The notes beneath the pieces were generated by a model. That model had not been told where the DNA came from and searched no databases. It was given only the letters and a program-made list of their open reading frames with translations. A stretch of 64,000 nucleotides of DNA from Paracoccus sediminis (GTDB lineage: Bacteria; Pseudomonadota; Alphaproteobacteria; Rhodobacterales; Rhodobacteraceae). Of this stretch, positions 7,903 to 16,919 are shown one piece after another. Location: NCBI RefSeq assembly GCF_900188295.1, contig NZ_FZNM01000001.1, forward strand, positions 62,001 to 126,000, in the 5' to 3' direction. Each line of letters opens with the position of its first letter. The stretch's first letter is position 1. A program made the position numbers and the translations under genes.

Positions 7903-7979
7903 TGGTGACCCCGACAGGACTTGAACCTGTAACCTGCCCCTTAGGAGGGGGCTGCTCTATCCAGTTGAGCCACGGGGCC
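7903..7979 (-). tRNA. tRNA-Arg (anticodon CCU), CCA encoded
   Basis: The reverse complement gives an acceptor stem GGCCCCG/CGGGGTC, a D-arm TGGCTCAACTGGATAGAGCA, an anticodon stem GCCCC/GGGGC with loop CTCCTAA (anticodon CCT, reading AGG), and a T-arm with GGTTCAAGTCC. The discriminator is A and the 3' CCA is encoded at 7903-7905. Length is 77 bases. It lies 87 bases upstream of the RexA-like gene, on the same strand, and marks the edge of the accessory segment; tRNA genes are frequent integration sites. Confidence 0.95.
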
Positions 7980-8077
7980 GCCACTGTTCTTTTGACGGCA
8001 GATGCGCGCTTTGGCAAGGTTGTCGCGGGACCGGACGGGCGCTAACATCGGGAAACGCCCTTATCGGACGGAATGGA

Positions 8078-9097
8078 ATGAATACTCCCAGACCCCGCCG
8101 CCCGTTGACCCTGCGCGACGTGTCCGAAGCCTCCGGCGTGTCGGAAATGACCGTCAGCCGCGTGCTGCGCAACCGGGGCGACGTGTCCGCCGCGACGCGG
8201 GAAAAGGTGCTGACGGCCGCCAAGACGCTGGGATATGTGCCCAACAAGATAGCCGGCGGGCTGGCCAGCCAGCGGGTGAACCTGGTGGCCGTGGTCATTC
8301 CGTCTTTGTCGAACTTGGTCTTTCCCGACGTTCTGGGCGGCATTTCGGCGGAACTGGACGACACCGGCCTGCAACCCGTGATCGGCGTCACCAACTATTC
8401 CCCCGCGCGCGAGGAGATGGTGCTTTACGACATGCTGTCCTGGCGCCCGTCGGGCGTGATCCTGGCGGGGTTGGAACACAGCAAGGCGTCCCGCGCCATG
8501 CTGGGCAATTCCGGCATCCCGGTGGTGGAAATCATGGACGTGGACGGCGAGGGCATCGACACGATCGTCGGCATTTCCCACCGCCGCGCGGGGCGCGAGA
8601 TGGCGGCGCGGATCTTGGCCGCGGGCTATCGCCGGATCGGCTTTGTCGGCACCCACATGCCCGAGGATCACCGCGCCCGCAAACGCCTGGCCGGGTTCGA
8701 AGACGGCCTGGCCGACGCGGGCGTGACGCTGGAGGCGCGCGAATATTACCAGGGCGGGTCAAGCCTGCTGAAGGGGCGCGAACTGACCGAACGGATCCTG
8801 AATCGCGCGCCGGATCTGGATTTCCTGTATTTCTCGAACGACATGATCGGGGCCGGCGGGCTGCTCTATTGCCTTGACAAGGGCTATGACATTCCGACCC
8901 GCATCGGACTGGCGGGCTTCAATGGCGTCGATCTGCTGGAAGGTCTGCCGGTGCGGCTGGCCACGACCGATGCGCGGCGCGTCGATATCGGGCGCCGCGC
9001 GGCGCGGCTGGTCGCGGGCAAGGACAGCATTCCCGAAGATCGCATCATCGCGCTGACCCCGACCTTTCTGCCGGGCGATACCATTCGGGCCGCGTGA
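8078..9097 (+). CDS. LacI-family transcriptional regulator
   Basis: 339 residues. The N-terminal helix-turn-helix (residues about 10-31, TLRDVSEASGVSEMTVSRVL) is followed by the hinge (NKIAGGLASQRVNLVAVVIP) and a periplasmic-binding-protein-like effector domain. The sequence of the core resembles the GntR/gluconate branch of the LacI family. The first gene to its right (S49 peptidase) is 21 bases away but not an obvious target; no sugar genes lie nearby, so the ligand and regulon are unknown. Start chosen at the ATG that gives the canonical short leader before the helix-turn-helix. Confidence 0.92.
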   Translation: MNTPRPRRPLTLRDVSEASGVSEMTVSRVLRNRGDVSAATREKVLTAAKTLGYVPNKIAGGLASQRVNLVAVVIPSLSNLVFPDVLGGISAELDDTGLQPVIGVTNYSPAREEMVLYDMLSWRPSGVILAGLEHSKASRAMLGNSGIPVVEIMDVDGEGIDTIVGISHRRAGREMAARILAAGYRRIGFVGTHMPEDHRARKRLAGFEDGLADAGVTLEAREYYQGGSSLLKGRELTERILNRAPDLDFLYFSNDMIGAGGLLYCLDKGYDIPTRIGLAGFNGVDLLEGLPVRLATTDARRVDIGRRAARLVAGKDSIPEDRIIALTPTFLPGDTIRAA

Positions 9098-9118
9098 CGC
9101 TTGTGGCAGGGGGCGCCC

Positions 9119-9943
9119 ATGATTAAGTCTGTCGCCATGCGCATTCCCTTTCTTGACCGTCTGACGAACAGGGGGCCCCGCGTATCGGTGATCCGGCTGC
9201 ATGGCGCCATCGGCATGGCCGGGCGCGGCGGCGCCCTGACCGACGCGGCCCTGGCCCCGGTGATCGAGCGTGCGTTCCGCAAGGGCAAGCCGGTTGCCGT
9301 GGCGCTGTCCATCAATTCGCCCGGCGGATCGCCGGTGCAGTCGTCGCTGATCGCCGCGCGGATCCGGCGGCTGTCCCGCGAAACCAAGACCCCGGTCCAT
9401 GCCTTCGTCGAGGATGTCGCGGCGTCGGGCGGATACTGGCTGGCCTGCGCGGGGGATGACATCTGGGCCGACGAAAGCTCGATCCTGGGGTCGATCGGGG
9501 TGATTTCGGCCGGTTTCGGATTCCAGGATCTGATCGCCCGCTGGGGGATCGAACGCCGGGTCCACACGGCAGGACGGTCGAAATCCACGCTGGACCCCTT
9601 CCGTCCCGAACGCCCCGAGGACGTGGCGCGCCTGCACACCGTGCTGGAGCCGATCCACCAGGCGTTCAAGGATCATGTGACCGCCCGGCGCGGCGCAAAG
9701 CTGGCGGCGGACCGTGACCTGTTCACCGGAGAATTCTGGGCGGGGCGGCAGTCGGTGGATCTCGGGCTGGCTGATGGCATCGCCCATCTGGTTCCCAAGA
9801 TGAAGGCGATTCATGGCGACAAGACCCGCTTTGTCGTCCATGCTCCGCGCCAGTCGCTGTTCCGCAGGCTTGGCCTGTCGGCGGAAACCGTGCTGGACGC
9901 GGCCGAGGAACGCGCGGCCTTTGCCCGCGTCGGCGCCCGATGA
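9119..9943 (+). CDS. S49 family serine peptidase (SppA-like, short form)
   Basis: 274 residues from the ATG at 9119 (the reading frame also opens at a TTG at 9101). The SppA/SohB-type core is present: the oxyanion loop NSPGGS (67-72), the nucleophile Ser103 in AASGGYW, the LGSIGVIS strand and the general-base Lys155 in GRSKSTLDPF. S49 peptidases cleave leftover signal peptides or small membrane proteins. This short form has no clear N-terminal membrane anchor. The stop overlaps the start of a 46-residue membrane protein gene, hinting that the two act together. Confidence 0.9.
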   Translation: MIKSVAMRIPFLDRLTNRGPRVSVIRLHGAIGMAGRGGALTDAALAPVIERAFRKGKPVAVALSINSPGGSPVQSSLIAARIRRLSRETKTPVHAFVEDVAASGGYWLACAGDDIWADESSILGSIGVISAGFGFQDLIARWGIERRVHTAGRSKSTLDPFRPERPEDVARLHTVLEPIHQAFKDHVTARRGAKLAADRDLFTGEFWAGRQSVDLGLADGIAHLVPKMKAIHGDKTRFVVHAPRQSLFRRLGLSAETVLDAAEERAAFARVGAR

Positions 9944-10080
9944 GCGTTCGCGCCGTTCTCTTGTTCCTGTTGGTGATGCTGGTGATGGCTCTGCTGCGCG
10001 GCCCTGCGTTCCGCCGCGGCGTCCGGCGCCTGTTGGGAATCGGATCCCCTGGCCGTTCACCCAGGCGCCGCCGGGACTGA
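9940..10080 (+). CDS. 46-residue single-pass membrane protein
   Basis: A small gene whose ATG (9940-9942) overlaps the peptidase stop (ATGA). It encodes one strongly hydrophobic helix (VLLFLLVMLVMALL, residues about 6-19) and a very basic tail (RRGVRRLLG...SPRRRRD), predicting an N-out/C-in inner-membrane protein. No family is recognised. Its coupling to an S49 peptidase without a membrane anchor makes it a candidate anchor, substrate or adaptor; this is inference from position. Confidence 0.6.
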   Translation: MSVRAVLLFLLVMLVMALLRGPAFRRGVRRLLGIGSPGRSPRRRRD

Positions 10081-10164
10081 CGCGCGGGCATTTGTCCCCG
10101 GCCGGGTAAGGTTCGTTAAGCAAGGGACTGAATCTTCGCGCGTTTCCGCCAGAGGCACCCTTCT

Positions 10165-10290
10165 TGTAATTTTTCACCGTGAAAACAACAGATTGGAATT
10201 TTGCCTAAAAATCAGGCAAAGTCACGGAATTGTAACGATTGCTGGACAGGATCCTCCTGCCTCACAGGACTCTCACAGACTTATCCACAA
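10165..10290 (+). promoter_or_regulatory. AT-rich control region with two palindromes and a DnaA box upstream of uvrC
   Basis: This stretch is conspicuously AT-rich against its surroundings. It holds a palindrome TTTTCAC-C-GTGAAAA at 10171-10185, a second inverted repeat TTTGCCT-N7-AGGCAAA at 10200-10220, and a perfect consensus DnaA box TTATCCACA at 10281-10289. The inverted repeats look like protein-binding operators rather than terminators, as no T-run follows. The region most likely controls uvrC. I see no cluster of further DnaA boxes, so a replication origin is not claimed. Confidence 0.5.
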
Positions 10291-10367
10291 AGGCGGTGGA
10301 CAGCTTGCGCCTTGCAATCGCTGCGGGGAACTTGCAGCCCGCCAGAGGAATCACTTTCTTGACGGAC

Positions 10368-12230
10368 ATGACCCAGGACAGACCCAGCAAGACCGGCCAC
10401 GCGCTGATCCAGGATTACCTGCGCCAGCTTGACCGCAGCCCCGGCGTCTATCGAATGCTGGATGCGCAGGGGGGCGTTCTGTATGTCGGCAAGGCGCGCG
10501 ATCTGCGGGCGCGCGTGTCGAACTATGCCCGGCCCTCGGGCCATTCGGCGCGGATCGCCCGGATGATCCGCGAGACCTGTTCGATGATGTTCCTGACCAC
10601 GCGCACCGAAACCGAGGCGCTGCTGCTGGAACAGAACCTCATCAAGCAATTGAAGCCGCGCTACAACGTGCTGCTGCGCGACGACAAGTCATTCCCGAAC
10701 ATCCTGGTCGCGAAATCCCACGCCTTTCCGCAGATCAAGAAGCATCGCGGGGCGAAATCCGAAAAGGGCGACTATTACGGCCCCTTTGCCAGCGCGGGCG
10801 CGGTCAACCGCACGCTGACGCAGTTGCAGCGGGTGTTCCTGCTGCGCAACTGCACGGACGCGACCTTTGAATCGCGCACCCGGCCCTGCCTGCTGTTTCA
10901 GATCAAGCGGTGCAGCGCGCCCTGCGTCGGGCGCGTCTCGGCCGAGGATTACAACGCGCTGGTGTCGGATGCCGAACGGTTCCTGCAAGGCAAGACCACC
11001 GTGATCCAGGCCAACCTGGCCCGCGACATGGCGGCAGCGGCCGAGAACATGGAATACGAACGCGCCGCCGCCCTGCGCGACCGGATCAAGGCGCTGACCG
11101 CCGTGCAGTCGGTCCAGGCCATCAACCCCAAGCGCGTGGCCGAGGCCGACATCGTCGCCCTGCACATGGACGGCGGCCAGGCCTGCGTCCAGGTCTTTTT
11201 CATCCGCGGCAATCAAAGCTGGGGGAACCGCGACTTCTATCCCCGGCTTGGCGGGGTCGAATCCCCGGCCGAGGTGATGCAGGCCTTCCTGCTGCAATTC
11301 TACGACGACAAGCCGCCGCCCCGGATGATCCTGCTGTCCCACAGCCCCGAAGAACCTGACCTGACGCAACAGGTGCTGTCCGAGCGCGCCGCCCGCCGCA
11401 TCGTCATCGGCGTCCCCCAGCGGGGCGAAAAGTCCGATCTGGTGGAAAACGCCCTGCGCAACGCCCGCGAAAGCCTGGCCCGGCGCATGTCCGAAAGCGC
11501 CACCCAGCTGCGCCTGCTGGAGGGCGTGGGCGAGGCCTTCGACCTGCCGGCCCCGCCCCGGCGGATCGAGGTCTATGACAACAGCCATATCATGGGCACC
11601 AATGCCGTGGGCGGCATGATCGTGGCCGGGCCGGAGGGTTATATCAAAAGCCAGTACCGCAAGTTCAACATCAAGGGGACCGAGATCACGCCGGGCGACG
11701 ATTTCGGCATGATGAAGGAAATGCTGGGCCGCCGCTTTGCCCGCCTGCTGAAAGAGGATCCCGACCGCCAGTCCGATGCCTGGCCCGACCTGCTGCTGAT
11801 CGACGGCGGCGCGGGGCAGGTGTCCGTCGTGGACGGCATCCTGGCCGAACTGGGGGTCGAGGATATTCCGGTGGTCGGCGTTGCCAAGGGCATCGACCGC
11901 GACCAGGGCAAGGAGGAATTCCACCGCCCCGGCCGCGCGCCTTTCGCCCTGCGCATGAACGACCCGGTCCTGTATTTCATCCAGCGCCTGCGCGACGAGG
12001 CGCATCGCTGGGCCATCGGCACCCATCGCGCGAAACGGGCCAAGTCGGTCATGGCCAATCCGCTGGACGAGATCGCGGGCATCGGCGCGGCCCGCAAGCG
12101 CGCGCTGCTGGCCCATTTCGGCAGCGCCAAGGCGGTCAGCCGCGCGGGCCTGACCGATTTGCAGGCGGTCGAGGGGATTTCGGCCGCGATGGCGCAAAAG
12201 GTCCATGACCATTTCAACGCCCGAACCTGA
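10368..12230 (+). CDS. uvrC: Excinuclease ABC subunit C
   Basis: 620 residues from the ATG at 10368; the frame is open further upstream but those 43 residues are not family-like. UvrC makes both incisions in nucleotide excision repair. Domains in order: GIY-YIG nuclease (about 24-100, with [20 protein letters not shown]), a Cys-containing linker ([15 protein letters not shown]), the UVR motif that contacts UvrB (about 215-250), the RNase H-like 5' nuclease beginning at [10 protein letters not shown] and [10 protein letters not shown], and a C-terminal double helix-hairpin-helix ([20 protein letters not shown]). Length is normal. Upstream lies an unusual AT-rich region with a DnaA box. Confidence 0.97.
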   Translation: MTQDRPSKTGHALIQDYLRQLDRSPGVYRMLDAQGGVLYVGKARDLRARVSNYARPSGHSARIARMIRETCSMMFLTTRTETEALLLEQNLIKQLKPRYNVLLRDDKSFPNILVAKSHAFPQIKKHRGAKSEKGDYYGPFASAGAVNRTLTQLQRVFLLRNCTDATFESRTRPCLLFQIKRCSAPCVGRVSAEDYNALVSDAERFLQGKTTVIQANLARDMAAAAENMEYERAAALRDRIKALTAVQSVQAINPKRVAEADIVALHMDGGQACVQVFFIRGNQSWGNRDFYPRLGGVESPAEVMQAFLLQFYDDKPPPRMILLSHSPEEPDLTQQVLSERAARRIVIGVPQRGEKSDLVENALRNARESLARRMSESATQLRLLEGVGEAFDLPAPPRRIEVYDNSHIMGTNAVGGMIVAGPEGYIKSQYRKFNIKGTEITPGDDFGMMKEMLGRRFARLLKEDPDRQSDAWPDLLLIDGGAGQVSVVDGILAELGVEDIPVVGVAKGIDRDQGKEEFHRPGRAPFALRMNDPVLYFIQRLRDEAHRWAIGTHRAKRAKSVMANPLDEIAGIGAARKRALLAHFGSAKAVSRAGLTDLQAVEGISAAMAQKVHDHFNART

Positions 12231-12492
12231 CGCCGCAATGCAGAAATGCACGACGAAACGGCTTGGACGGCAGGGAATGATTTCCCGAAGTTGACGCCCG
12301 GTCCGGAACAATGATTTTCGTCCCTGGGCCTGAATTGCGGATAAGTCCTTGCAGATCGCATGTTTGACCATGCGCGGCGATCCCGTCGGAATGCGTGCTG
12401 CGCTGCTGCGTGGCAGGGCCGGTAACGTAATACCGCCCTGTTGCGTTTATGTCGCGTTATGGTTGTGACTTGCTCAACCCAAGGAGGCCCCA

Positions 12493-12870
12493 ATGCCCCG
12501 CGTGCTTGAACACAGCAGCGTTGACTCACGGACCCCTGCCTTCGATCTGCCAAAGACCTTCGACACCCATGACTGGGACGAGTTCAAGCCCCGCCTTACC
12601 GAACTGGAGGCAGTGGTGACCGACAACTATATCAGCGGCAGCGATCCGGTGCTGTGCGTCCGCGACCAGGACGGCCGCAACTGGACCATCGAACTGGCCA
12701 GCCGCGCCCGCAACGCCGAAATCGGGCTGAAGGAAAGCGCCGCCCTGCCTGGCGATCCGGTTCGCGTGATCGGCCGCCGCACCCGCCATTTCGGCGAACA
12801 GCGCATCAAGGCCGTGCATCTGACCATCGCGGGCCGCGCGTTCGAGATGTATCCCGGCGCGCTTGGCTGA
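12493..12870 (+). CDS. Hypothetical protein, possible OB-fold
   Basis: 125 residues preceded by an excellent ribosome site (AAGGAGG, 6 bases before the ATG). No signal peptide or membrane segment. The central part (VTDNYISGSDPVLCVRDQDGRNWTIEL, LPGDPVRVIGRRTRHFGEQRIKAVHLTIAGRAF; quoted in two pieces of a predicted beta-barrel) alternates hydrophobic residues as in small OB-fold proteins, which suggests a nucleic-acid or oligosaccharide binder, but I do not recognise a family. It is a single-gene unit: a 260-base gap with nothing recognisable lies upstream and a strong terminator follows. Confidence 0.7.
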   Translation: MPRVLEHSSVDSRTPAFDLPKTFDTHDWDEFKPRLTELEAVVTDNYISGSDPVLCVRDQDGRNWTIELASRARNAEIGLKESAALPGDPVRVIGRRTRHFGEQRIKAVHLTIAGRAFEMYPGALG

Positions 12871-12876
12871 ACGGCT

Positions 12877-12907
12877 GGGGCGGCGCATTTCGGCGCGCCG
12901 CCCCTTT
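12877..12907 (+). terminator. Rho-independent terminator
   Basis: A 10-bp GC stem (GGGGCGGCGC at 12877-12886 pairing with GCGCCGCCCC at 12895-12904) is followed by TTT. It ends the 125-residue hypothetical gene before pgsA. Confidence 0.75.
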
Positions 12908-12939
12908 CCAAGTCTGGCGGCACCGACTAGCTTGCCTTC

Positions 12940-13572
12940 ATGCGTTGGACCGTCCCCAATATCCTGACCCTTCTCCGGCTGATCGCGGCGCCCGCGGTGC
13001 CGCTGATGTTTCTGTATTTCAGCCGCCCCTTTGCGGACTGGGCGGCGCTGGCGCTGTTCATGATGGCCGCCGTCACCGACTGGATCGACGGCTATCTGGC
13101 GCGTAGCTGGCAGCAGGAAAGCCGGTTCGGCGCCGCCATGGACCCCATTGCCGACAAGGCGATGGTGGTGATCGCCATCGTGGTCATCACCGGCTATTCC
13201 GGCATGAACCCTTGGCTGATCCTGCCCGCCACCCTGATCCTGTTCCGCGAAGTCTTCGTGTCCGGCTTGCGCGAATTCCTGGGGTCGAACGCGCGGCTGC
13301 TGAAGGTCACGAAGCTGGCGAAATGGAAGACCACGACTCAGATGGTCGCCATCTCGGTCCTGTTCCTGGGCACGGGGCTGGCCTTTGTCGAACACGGGCG
13401 GGCGCCGCTGGTGGGTGAATCGCGGCTGCCCTTTTCGTTCTCGTGGGCGGATCTGGCGACGCAGATGGGGCTGCTGCTGATCTGGATCGCGGCCATCCTG
13501 ACCGCCTGGACCGGCTGGGACTATTTCGTCAAGGCGCGCCCCTATCTGCGCGAGCCGGGCCATGACGCTTGA
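12940..13572 (+). CDS. pgsA: CDP-diacylglycerol-glycerol-3-phosphate 3-phosphatidyltransferase
   Basis: 210 residues, an inner-membrane enzyme that makes phosphatidylglycerophosphate, the committed step to phosphatidylglycerol and cardiolipin. The full CDP-alcohol phosphotransferase motif is intact: D47-x2-D50-G51-x2-A54-R55-x8-G64-x3-D68-x3-D72. Hydrophobic helices flank it. The last 11 bases overlap moaD, so pgsA, moaD and moaE form one translationally linked unit although the pathways differ; this linkage is common in Rhodobacteraceae. Confidence 0.95.
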   Translation: MRWTVPNILTLLRLIAAPAVPLMFLYFSRPFADWAALALFMMAAVTDWIDGYLARSWQQESRFGAAMDPIADKAMVVIAIVVITGYSGMNPWLILPATLILFREVFVSGLREFLGSNARLLKVTKLAKWKTTTQMVAISVLFLGTGLAFVEHGRAPLVGESRLPFSFSWADLATQMGLLLIWIAAILTAWTGWDYFVKARPYLREPGHDA

Positions 13573-13813
13573 TGTCCTTTACTTTGCCTGGCTGCGCGAA
13601 CGCATCGGCCAGCCGCGCGAACGGATCGACACCGACGCCGCCACCGTCCGCGACCTGATCGCGGATCTGGCGGCCCGCGACGACTGGCACGCGGCGGCAT
13701 TCGCCGATCTTGCCGCCGTGCGCTGCGCCGTGGACCAGCAGCTTGCCGACCTTGACGCCCCCCTGTCCGGCGCCAGGGAGGTCGCGTTCTTCCCGCCCAT
13801 GACCGGAGGCTGA
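13562..13813 (+). CDS. moaD: Molybdopterin synthase small subunit
   Basis: 83 residues with the ubiquitin-like fold of MoaD and the essential C-terminal Gly-Gly (residues 82-83, in FFPPMTGG), which carries the thiocarboxylate sulfur transferred to precursor Z. It begins inside the end of pgsA and is followed 5 bases later by moaE, its obligate partner. Length is normal. Confidence 0.95.
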   Translation: MTLDVLYFAWLRERIGQPRERIDTDAATVRDLIADLAARDDWHAAAFADLAAVRCAVDQQLADLDAPLSGAREVAFFPPMTGG

Positions 13814-13818
13814 CGGCG

Positions 13819-14253
13819 ATGTCGGCCCGCGTGCAAACCGCGCCCTTCGACCCGGCCGCCGAACTGGCGGGTTTCGGCGCGGGCGCGGGGGCCATCGTGA
13901 CCTTCACAGGCCTCGTCCGCGACGACACCGGGGCCATGGCCGCGCTGGAGATCGAGCATTACCCCGGCATGACCGAACGGGCGCTGTCCGATTACGGGGC
14001 AGAGGCGGCCGGCCGTTTCGACCTGACCGACTGGCGCATCGTCCATCGCCATGGGCGGCTGGCCGTGGGCGAACCGATCATGATGGTTGCCACCGCCGCC
14101 CGCCACCGGCAGGCGGCGTTCCAGGCGGCCGATTACCTGATGGACTGGCTGAAATCCCGCGCCCCCTTCTGGAAACGCGAGATTGGCCAGGACGGCATTG
14201 CCCGCTGGGTCGATGCCAAGGCCGGCGACGAAGCCGCGCTGTCGCGATGGTGA
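13819..14253 (+). CDS. moaE: Molybdopterin synthase large subunit
   Basis: 144 residues. MoaE pairs with MoaD to convert precursor Z to molybdopterin. Family segments: GAIVTFTGLVRDD (about 29-41), LEIEHYPGMTE, IVHRHGRLAVGEP (about 71-83) and the catalytic region WLKSRAPFWKRE with its conserved Lys. It overlaps the downstream 169-residue membrane protein gene by 7 bases, so that protein may be co-expressed. Confidence 0.95.
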   Translation: MSARVQTAPFDPAAELAGFGAGAGAIVTFTGLVRDDTGAMAALEIEHYPGMTERALSDYGAEAAGRFDLTDWRIVHRHGRLAVGEPIMMVATAARHRQAAFQAADYLMDWLKSRAPFWKREIGQDGIARWVDAKAGDEAALSRW

Positions 14254-14756
14254 TCCGCCCCGAACTGCGCGCCCGCGTCGCCCGCTGGTCGGAAACCCTG
14301 GTCGCCGCCGCAATCCTGCTGGCGGGCCTGTGGCTTTCCCTGCGCGGCGGCTGGTTCTTCGCCGCCCTGGGGGGCTTGGTCCTTGTGGTCGGCCTGTCGC
14401 TGCTGATCGGCGCGGTCCGCCGCCTGCCGTTCCGGCGCGGCATCGCGGCCCCCGGCCTGGTCGAGGTGGACGAGGGCGTCATCCGCTATTACGGCGCCGC
14501 CGTTCTGGGCGGTGAAATCGCCCTGCGCGATCTGGTGGAAATCCGCCTGCTGCGGCTCAAGGGCCGGGGCCACTGGCGCCTGCGCAACCTTGCGGGAGAG
14601 GCGCTGCTGGTGCCCGTCGATGCCGCCGGATCGGATGCCCTGGCCCATGCTTTCACCGCGTTGCCGGGCCTTGACATGGGCGCCGTATCCGCCGCCTTGG
14701 CCCATGTCGCCGATCAGTCCGATGCCGTGCGCACCGTTTGGCGGAGACCCGGTTGA
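14247..14756 (+). CDS. Hypothetical two-helix membrane protein
   Basis: 169 residues with two membrane segments near the N-terminus (about 17-34 and 37-55) and a soluble C-terminal domain of alternating beta strands (GLVEVDEGVIRYYGA, VEIRLLRLKGRGHWRL). The fold suggests a small PH-like or DUF-type domain facing the cytoplasm. It is coupled to moaE by overlap and precedes gshA. No function can be assigned. Confidence 0.7.
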   Translation: MVIRPELRARVARWSETLVAAAILLAGLWLSLRGGWFFAALGGLVLVVGLSLLIGAVRRLPFRRGIAAPGLVEVDEGVIRYYGAAVLGGEIALRDLVEIRLLRLKGRGHWRLRNLAGEALLVPVDAAGSDALAHAFTALPGLDMGAVSAALAHVADQSDAVRTVWRRPG

Positions 14757-14822
14757 GGCGGGTTGACTCGGCCCCCGCCCCGCGTCACCTGTGACCCGCA
14801 ACGTCTCGAAAGGCCCCGCCTC

Positions 14823-16193
14823 ATGTCGATACCACAACAGGGCGGAGGCCCGATCGAAAGCCGCGACCAGCTTGCCGCCTATATCGCGTCGGGCGAAAAG
14901 CCGCGCGAGGCCTGGCGCATCGGGACCGAGCACGAGAAGTTCGGCTATGACAAGGCGCGGCTGCTGCCCTTGCCCTATGACGGGGCCTGTTCCATCCACG
15001 CGATGCTGACGGGCCTTCAGGAACGCTTCGGCTGGGCGCCGGTCATGGAACAGGACAAGCTGATCGGGCTGGAACGGAACGGTGCCAACATCAGCCTGGA
15101 ACCCGGCGGGCAGCTGGAACTGTCGGGCGCGCCGCTGGAAACCATCCACCAGACCTGCGACGAGGTGAACGGCCATCTGGCCGAGGTGCAGGAGATCGCC
15201 GACCGAATCGGCGCGGGCTTTATCGGCCTGGGCGCGGCGCCGGTCTGGGGCCAGGACCAGATGCCGATGATGCCCAAGGGGCGCTATCGGCTGATGACCG
15301 ATTACATGGACCGCGTGGGCACGCTGGGCAAGCAGATGATGTACCGCACCTGCACGGTGCAGGTGAACCTGGATTTCGCCAGCGAAGCCGACATGGTCCG
15401 GAAGATGCGCGTGGCCCTGTCGCTGCAACCCGTCGCCAACGCGCTGTTCGCCAATTCGCCGTTCCTGGACGGCAAGCCCAACGGCTGGAAAAGCTGGCGC
15501 GCGCATATCTGGCAGAACCTGGACGCCGCGCGCACCGGGATGCTGCCCTTCGTGTTCCGGGACGGCTTCGGCTATGACGCCTGGGTCGATTACGTGCTGA
15601 ACGTGCCGATGTATTTCGTGTATCGCGACGGCCGGTATATCGACGCCCTTGGCCAGTCGTTCCGGGATTTTCTGGACGGCCGCCTGCCGGCCCTGCCGGG
15701 CGAGGTGCCCACGCTGTCGGACTGGGCCGACCACATGACCACCGTGTTCCCCGAAGCCCGCGTCAAGAAATACATCGAGATGCGGGGCGCCGACGGCGGC
15801 CCCTGGCGCAGGCTTTGCGCGCTGCCCGCGCTGTGGGTCGGGCTGATCTATGACCAGACGGCGCTGGATGCCGCCTGGGATCTGGTCAAGGGTTGGGACG
15901 ACGACACCCGAGAGTCCTGGCGGCGCGAGGCCGGGATCCACGCCCTGGACGCGCAGGTGAACGGCGTTCGGATGCGCGATCTGGCGCGGCAGGTGCTGGA
16001 GATCGCGGAAGCAGGTCTGAAGCACCGCGCCCGAAGCGGGGCGGGGGGACTGGTCCCGGACGAGACGCATTTCCTGAACGCGCTGAAGGAAAGCGTGGAC
16101 AGCGGCAAGGTCATGGCCGACGAATTGCTGGACAAATACCATGGCGACTGGGGCGGCGACCTGACCCCGATCTATCGCGAATATTCCTACTAG
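14823..16193 (+). CDS. gshA: Glutamate-cysteine ligase (plant/alphaproteobacterial type)
   Basis: 456 residues from the ATG at 14823; 20 upstream in-frame residues are not conserved in character. This is the GCS2-type ligase that makes gamma-glutamylcysteine, the first step of glutathione synthesis. Typical segments: REAWRIGTEHEKFGY (about 28-42), GGQLELSGAPLETIH, the TCTVQVNLDF strand and MRGADGGPWRRLCALPALWVGL (shown in part). It is a monocistronic-looking gene that converges with the outer-membrane barrel gene 6 bases away. Confidence 0.95.
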   Translation: MSIPQQGGGPIESRDQLAAYIASGEKPREAWRIGTEHEKFGYDKARLLPLPYDGACSIHAMLTGLQERFGWAPVMEQDKLIGLERNGANISLEPGGQLELSGAPLETIHQTCDEVNGHLAEVQEIADRIGAGFIGLGAAPVWGQDQMPMMPKGRYRLMTDYMDRVGTLGKQMMYRTCTVQVNLDFASEADMVRKMRVALSLQPVANALFANSPFLDGKPNGWKSWRAHIWQNLDAARTGMLPFVFRDGFGYDAWVDYVLNVPMYFVYRDGRYIDALGQSFRDFLDGRLPALPGEVPTLSDWADHMTTVFPEARVKKYIEMRGADGGPWRRLCALPALWVGLIYDQTALDAAWDLVKGWDDDTRESWRREAGIHALDAQVNGVRMRDLARQVLEIAEAGLKHRARSGAGGLVPDETHFLNALKESVDSGKVMADELLDKYHGDWGGDLTPIYREYSY

Positions 16194-16199
16194 GCGCGA

Positions 16200-16919
16200 T
16201 CAGAACCGCCAGGTCAGGCCCAGCAGCGGGCCGGCCATGGTGGCGTCCACCCGCGTGCCGCCGCTGCGGTAATCCACGTCAAGCCGCCGATAGCCGACCG
16301 AGACATAGGCCCGGTCGGTCATCTGGTAATTGACCGTGGCGACGACCTGGGTGGTCTTTTCCGACCCCATGCCGGTGATGCCATAGTCCAGATAGGCGAT
16401 GGCCGACCATCGCGGCGCCAACCGGTAATTCGCCCGCAATGCCAGGATCGGATCGACGAAATCCTTGTCGCCCGACCGGCTGATCGCCCCGCCCGCGACG
16501 GATACCTCGGCCTTGATCTTCCAGGCGCGCACGCCCGCCAGCACGTCCAGGGCAAGGCTGCCGTTGTCGATGGCGCGCCAGCCCGCCGCCAGGGTCAGGG
16601 ACCGTTGCCGCAACTCGGCCGTCGCCGGAAGGCCCGGCGGGATCAGGCCGGATTTCGAACTGGCCGAATAGCTGAGATCGCCCAGGACGACAAAGCGGTT
16701 CCTGCGGGCATAGGCCGACAGGAAGAAGGCCGCGTCCAGATCCTCCAGCACCTCGGAAAAACTCTTGTCGAACTCCAGCGTGGGCGCGCCGGTGAAGGGG
16801 GTCACATCGCCCCCCAGGCCCGAGGCCCAGACATAGGGCGTCACTTGGGCGTTCCAGTCCTGCGCCAGGGCAGGCGAGGCGGCCAGCGCGGCGGCGGCAA
16901 GGGCGGCAATCCAGATCAT
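16200..16919 (-). CDS. Outer-membrane beta-barrel protein
   Basis: 239 residues from the ATG at 16917-16919, giving a clean signal peptide (MIWIAALAAAALAASPALAQ). The mature part is made of alternating amphipathic strands with aromatic belts (VTPYVWASGLGGDV, AYVSVGYRRLDVDYRSGG) and ends in Phe (GLTWRF), the C-terminal signature recognised by the BAM complex. It overlaps the stop of the upstream Tat amidohydrolase by 4 bases, so the two are co-translated. Substrate or role unknown. Confidence 0.82.
   Translation of the reverse strand: MIWIAALAAAALAASPALAQDWNAQVTPYVWASGLGGDVTPFTGAPTLEFDKSFSEVLEDLDAAFFLSAYARRNRFVVLGDLSYSASSKSGLIPPGLPATAELRQRSLTLAAGWRAIDNGSLALDVLAGVRAWKIKAEVSVAGGAISRSGDKDFVDPILALRANYRLAPRWSAIAYLDYGITGMGSEKTTQVVATVNYQMTDRAYVSVGYRRLDVDYRSGGTRVDATMAGPLLGLTWRF

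Noticed and set aside
10281..10289. Chromosomal origin suggested by a perfect DnaA box in AT-rich DNA
   Set aside because: Only one box is seen and no origin-typical neighbours (hemE, dnaA, parAB, rpmH) are present. It is kept as a regulatory observation instead.
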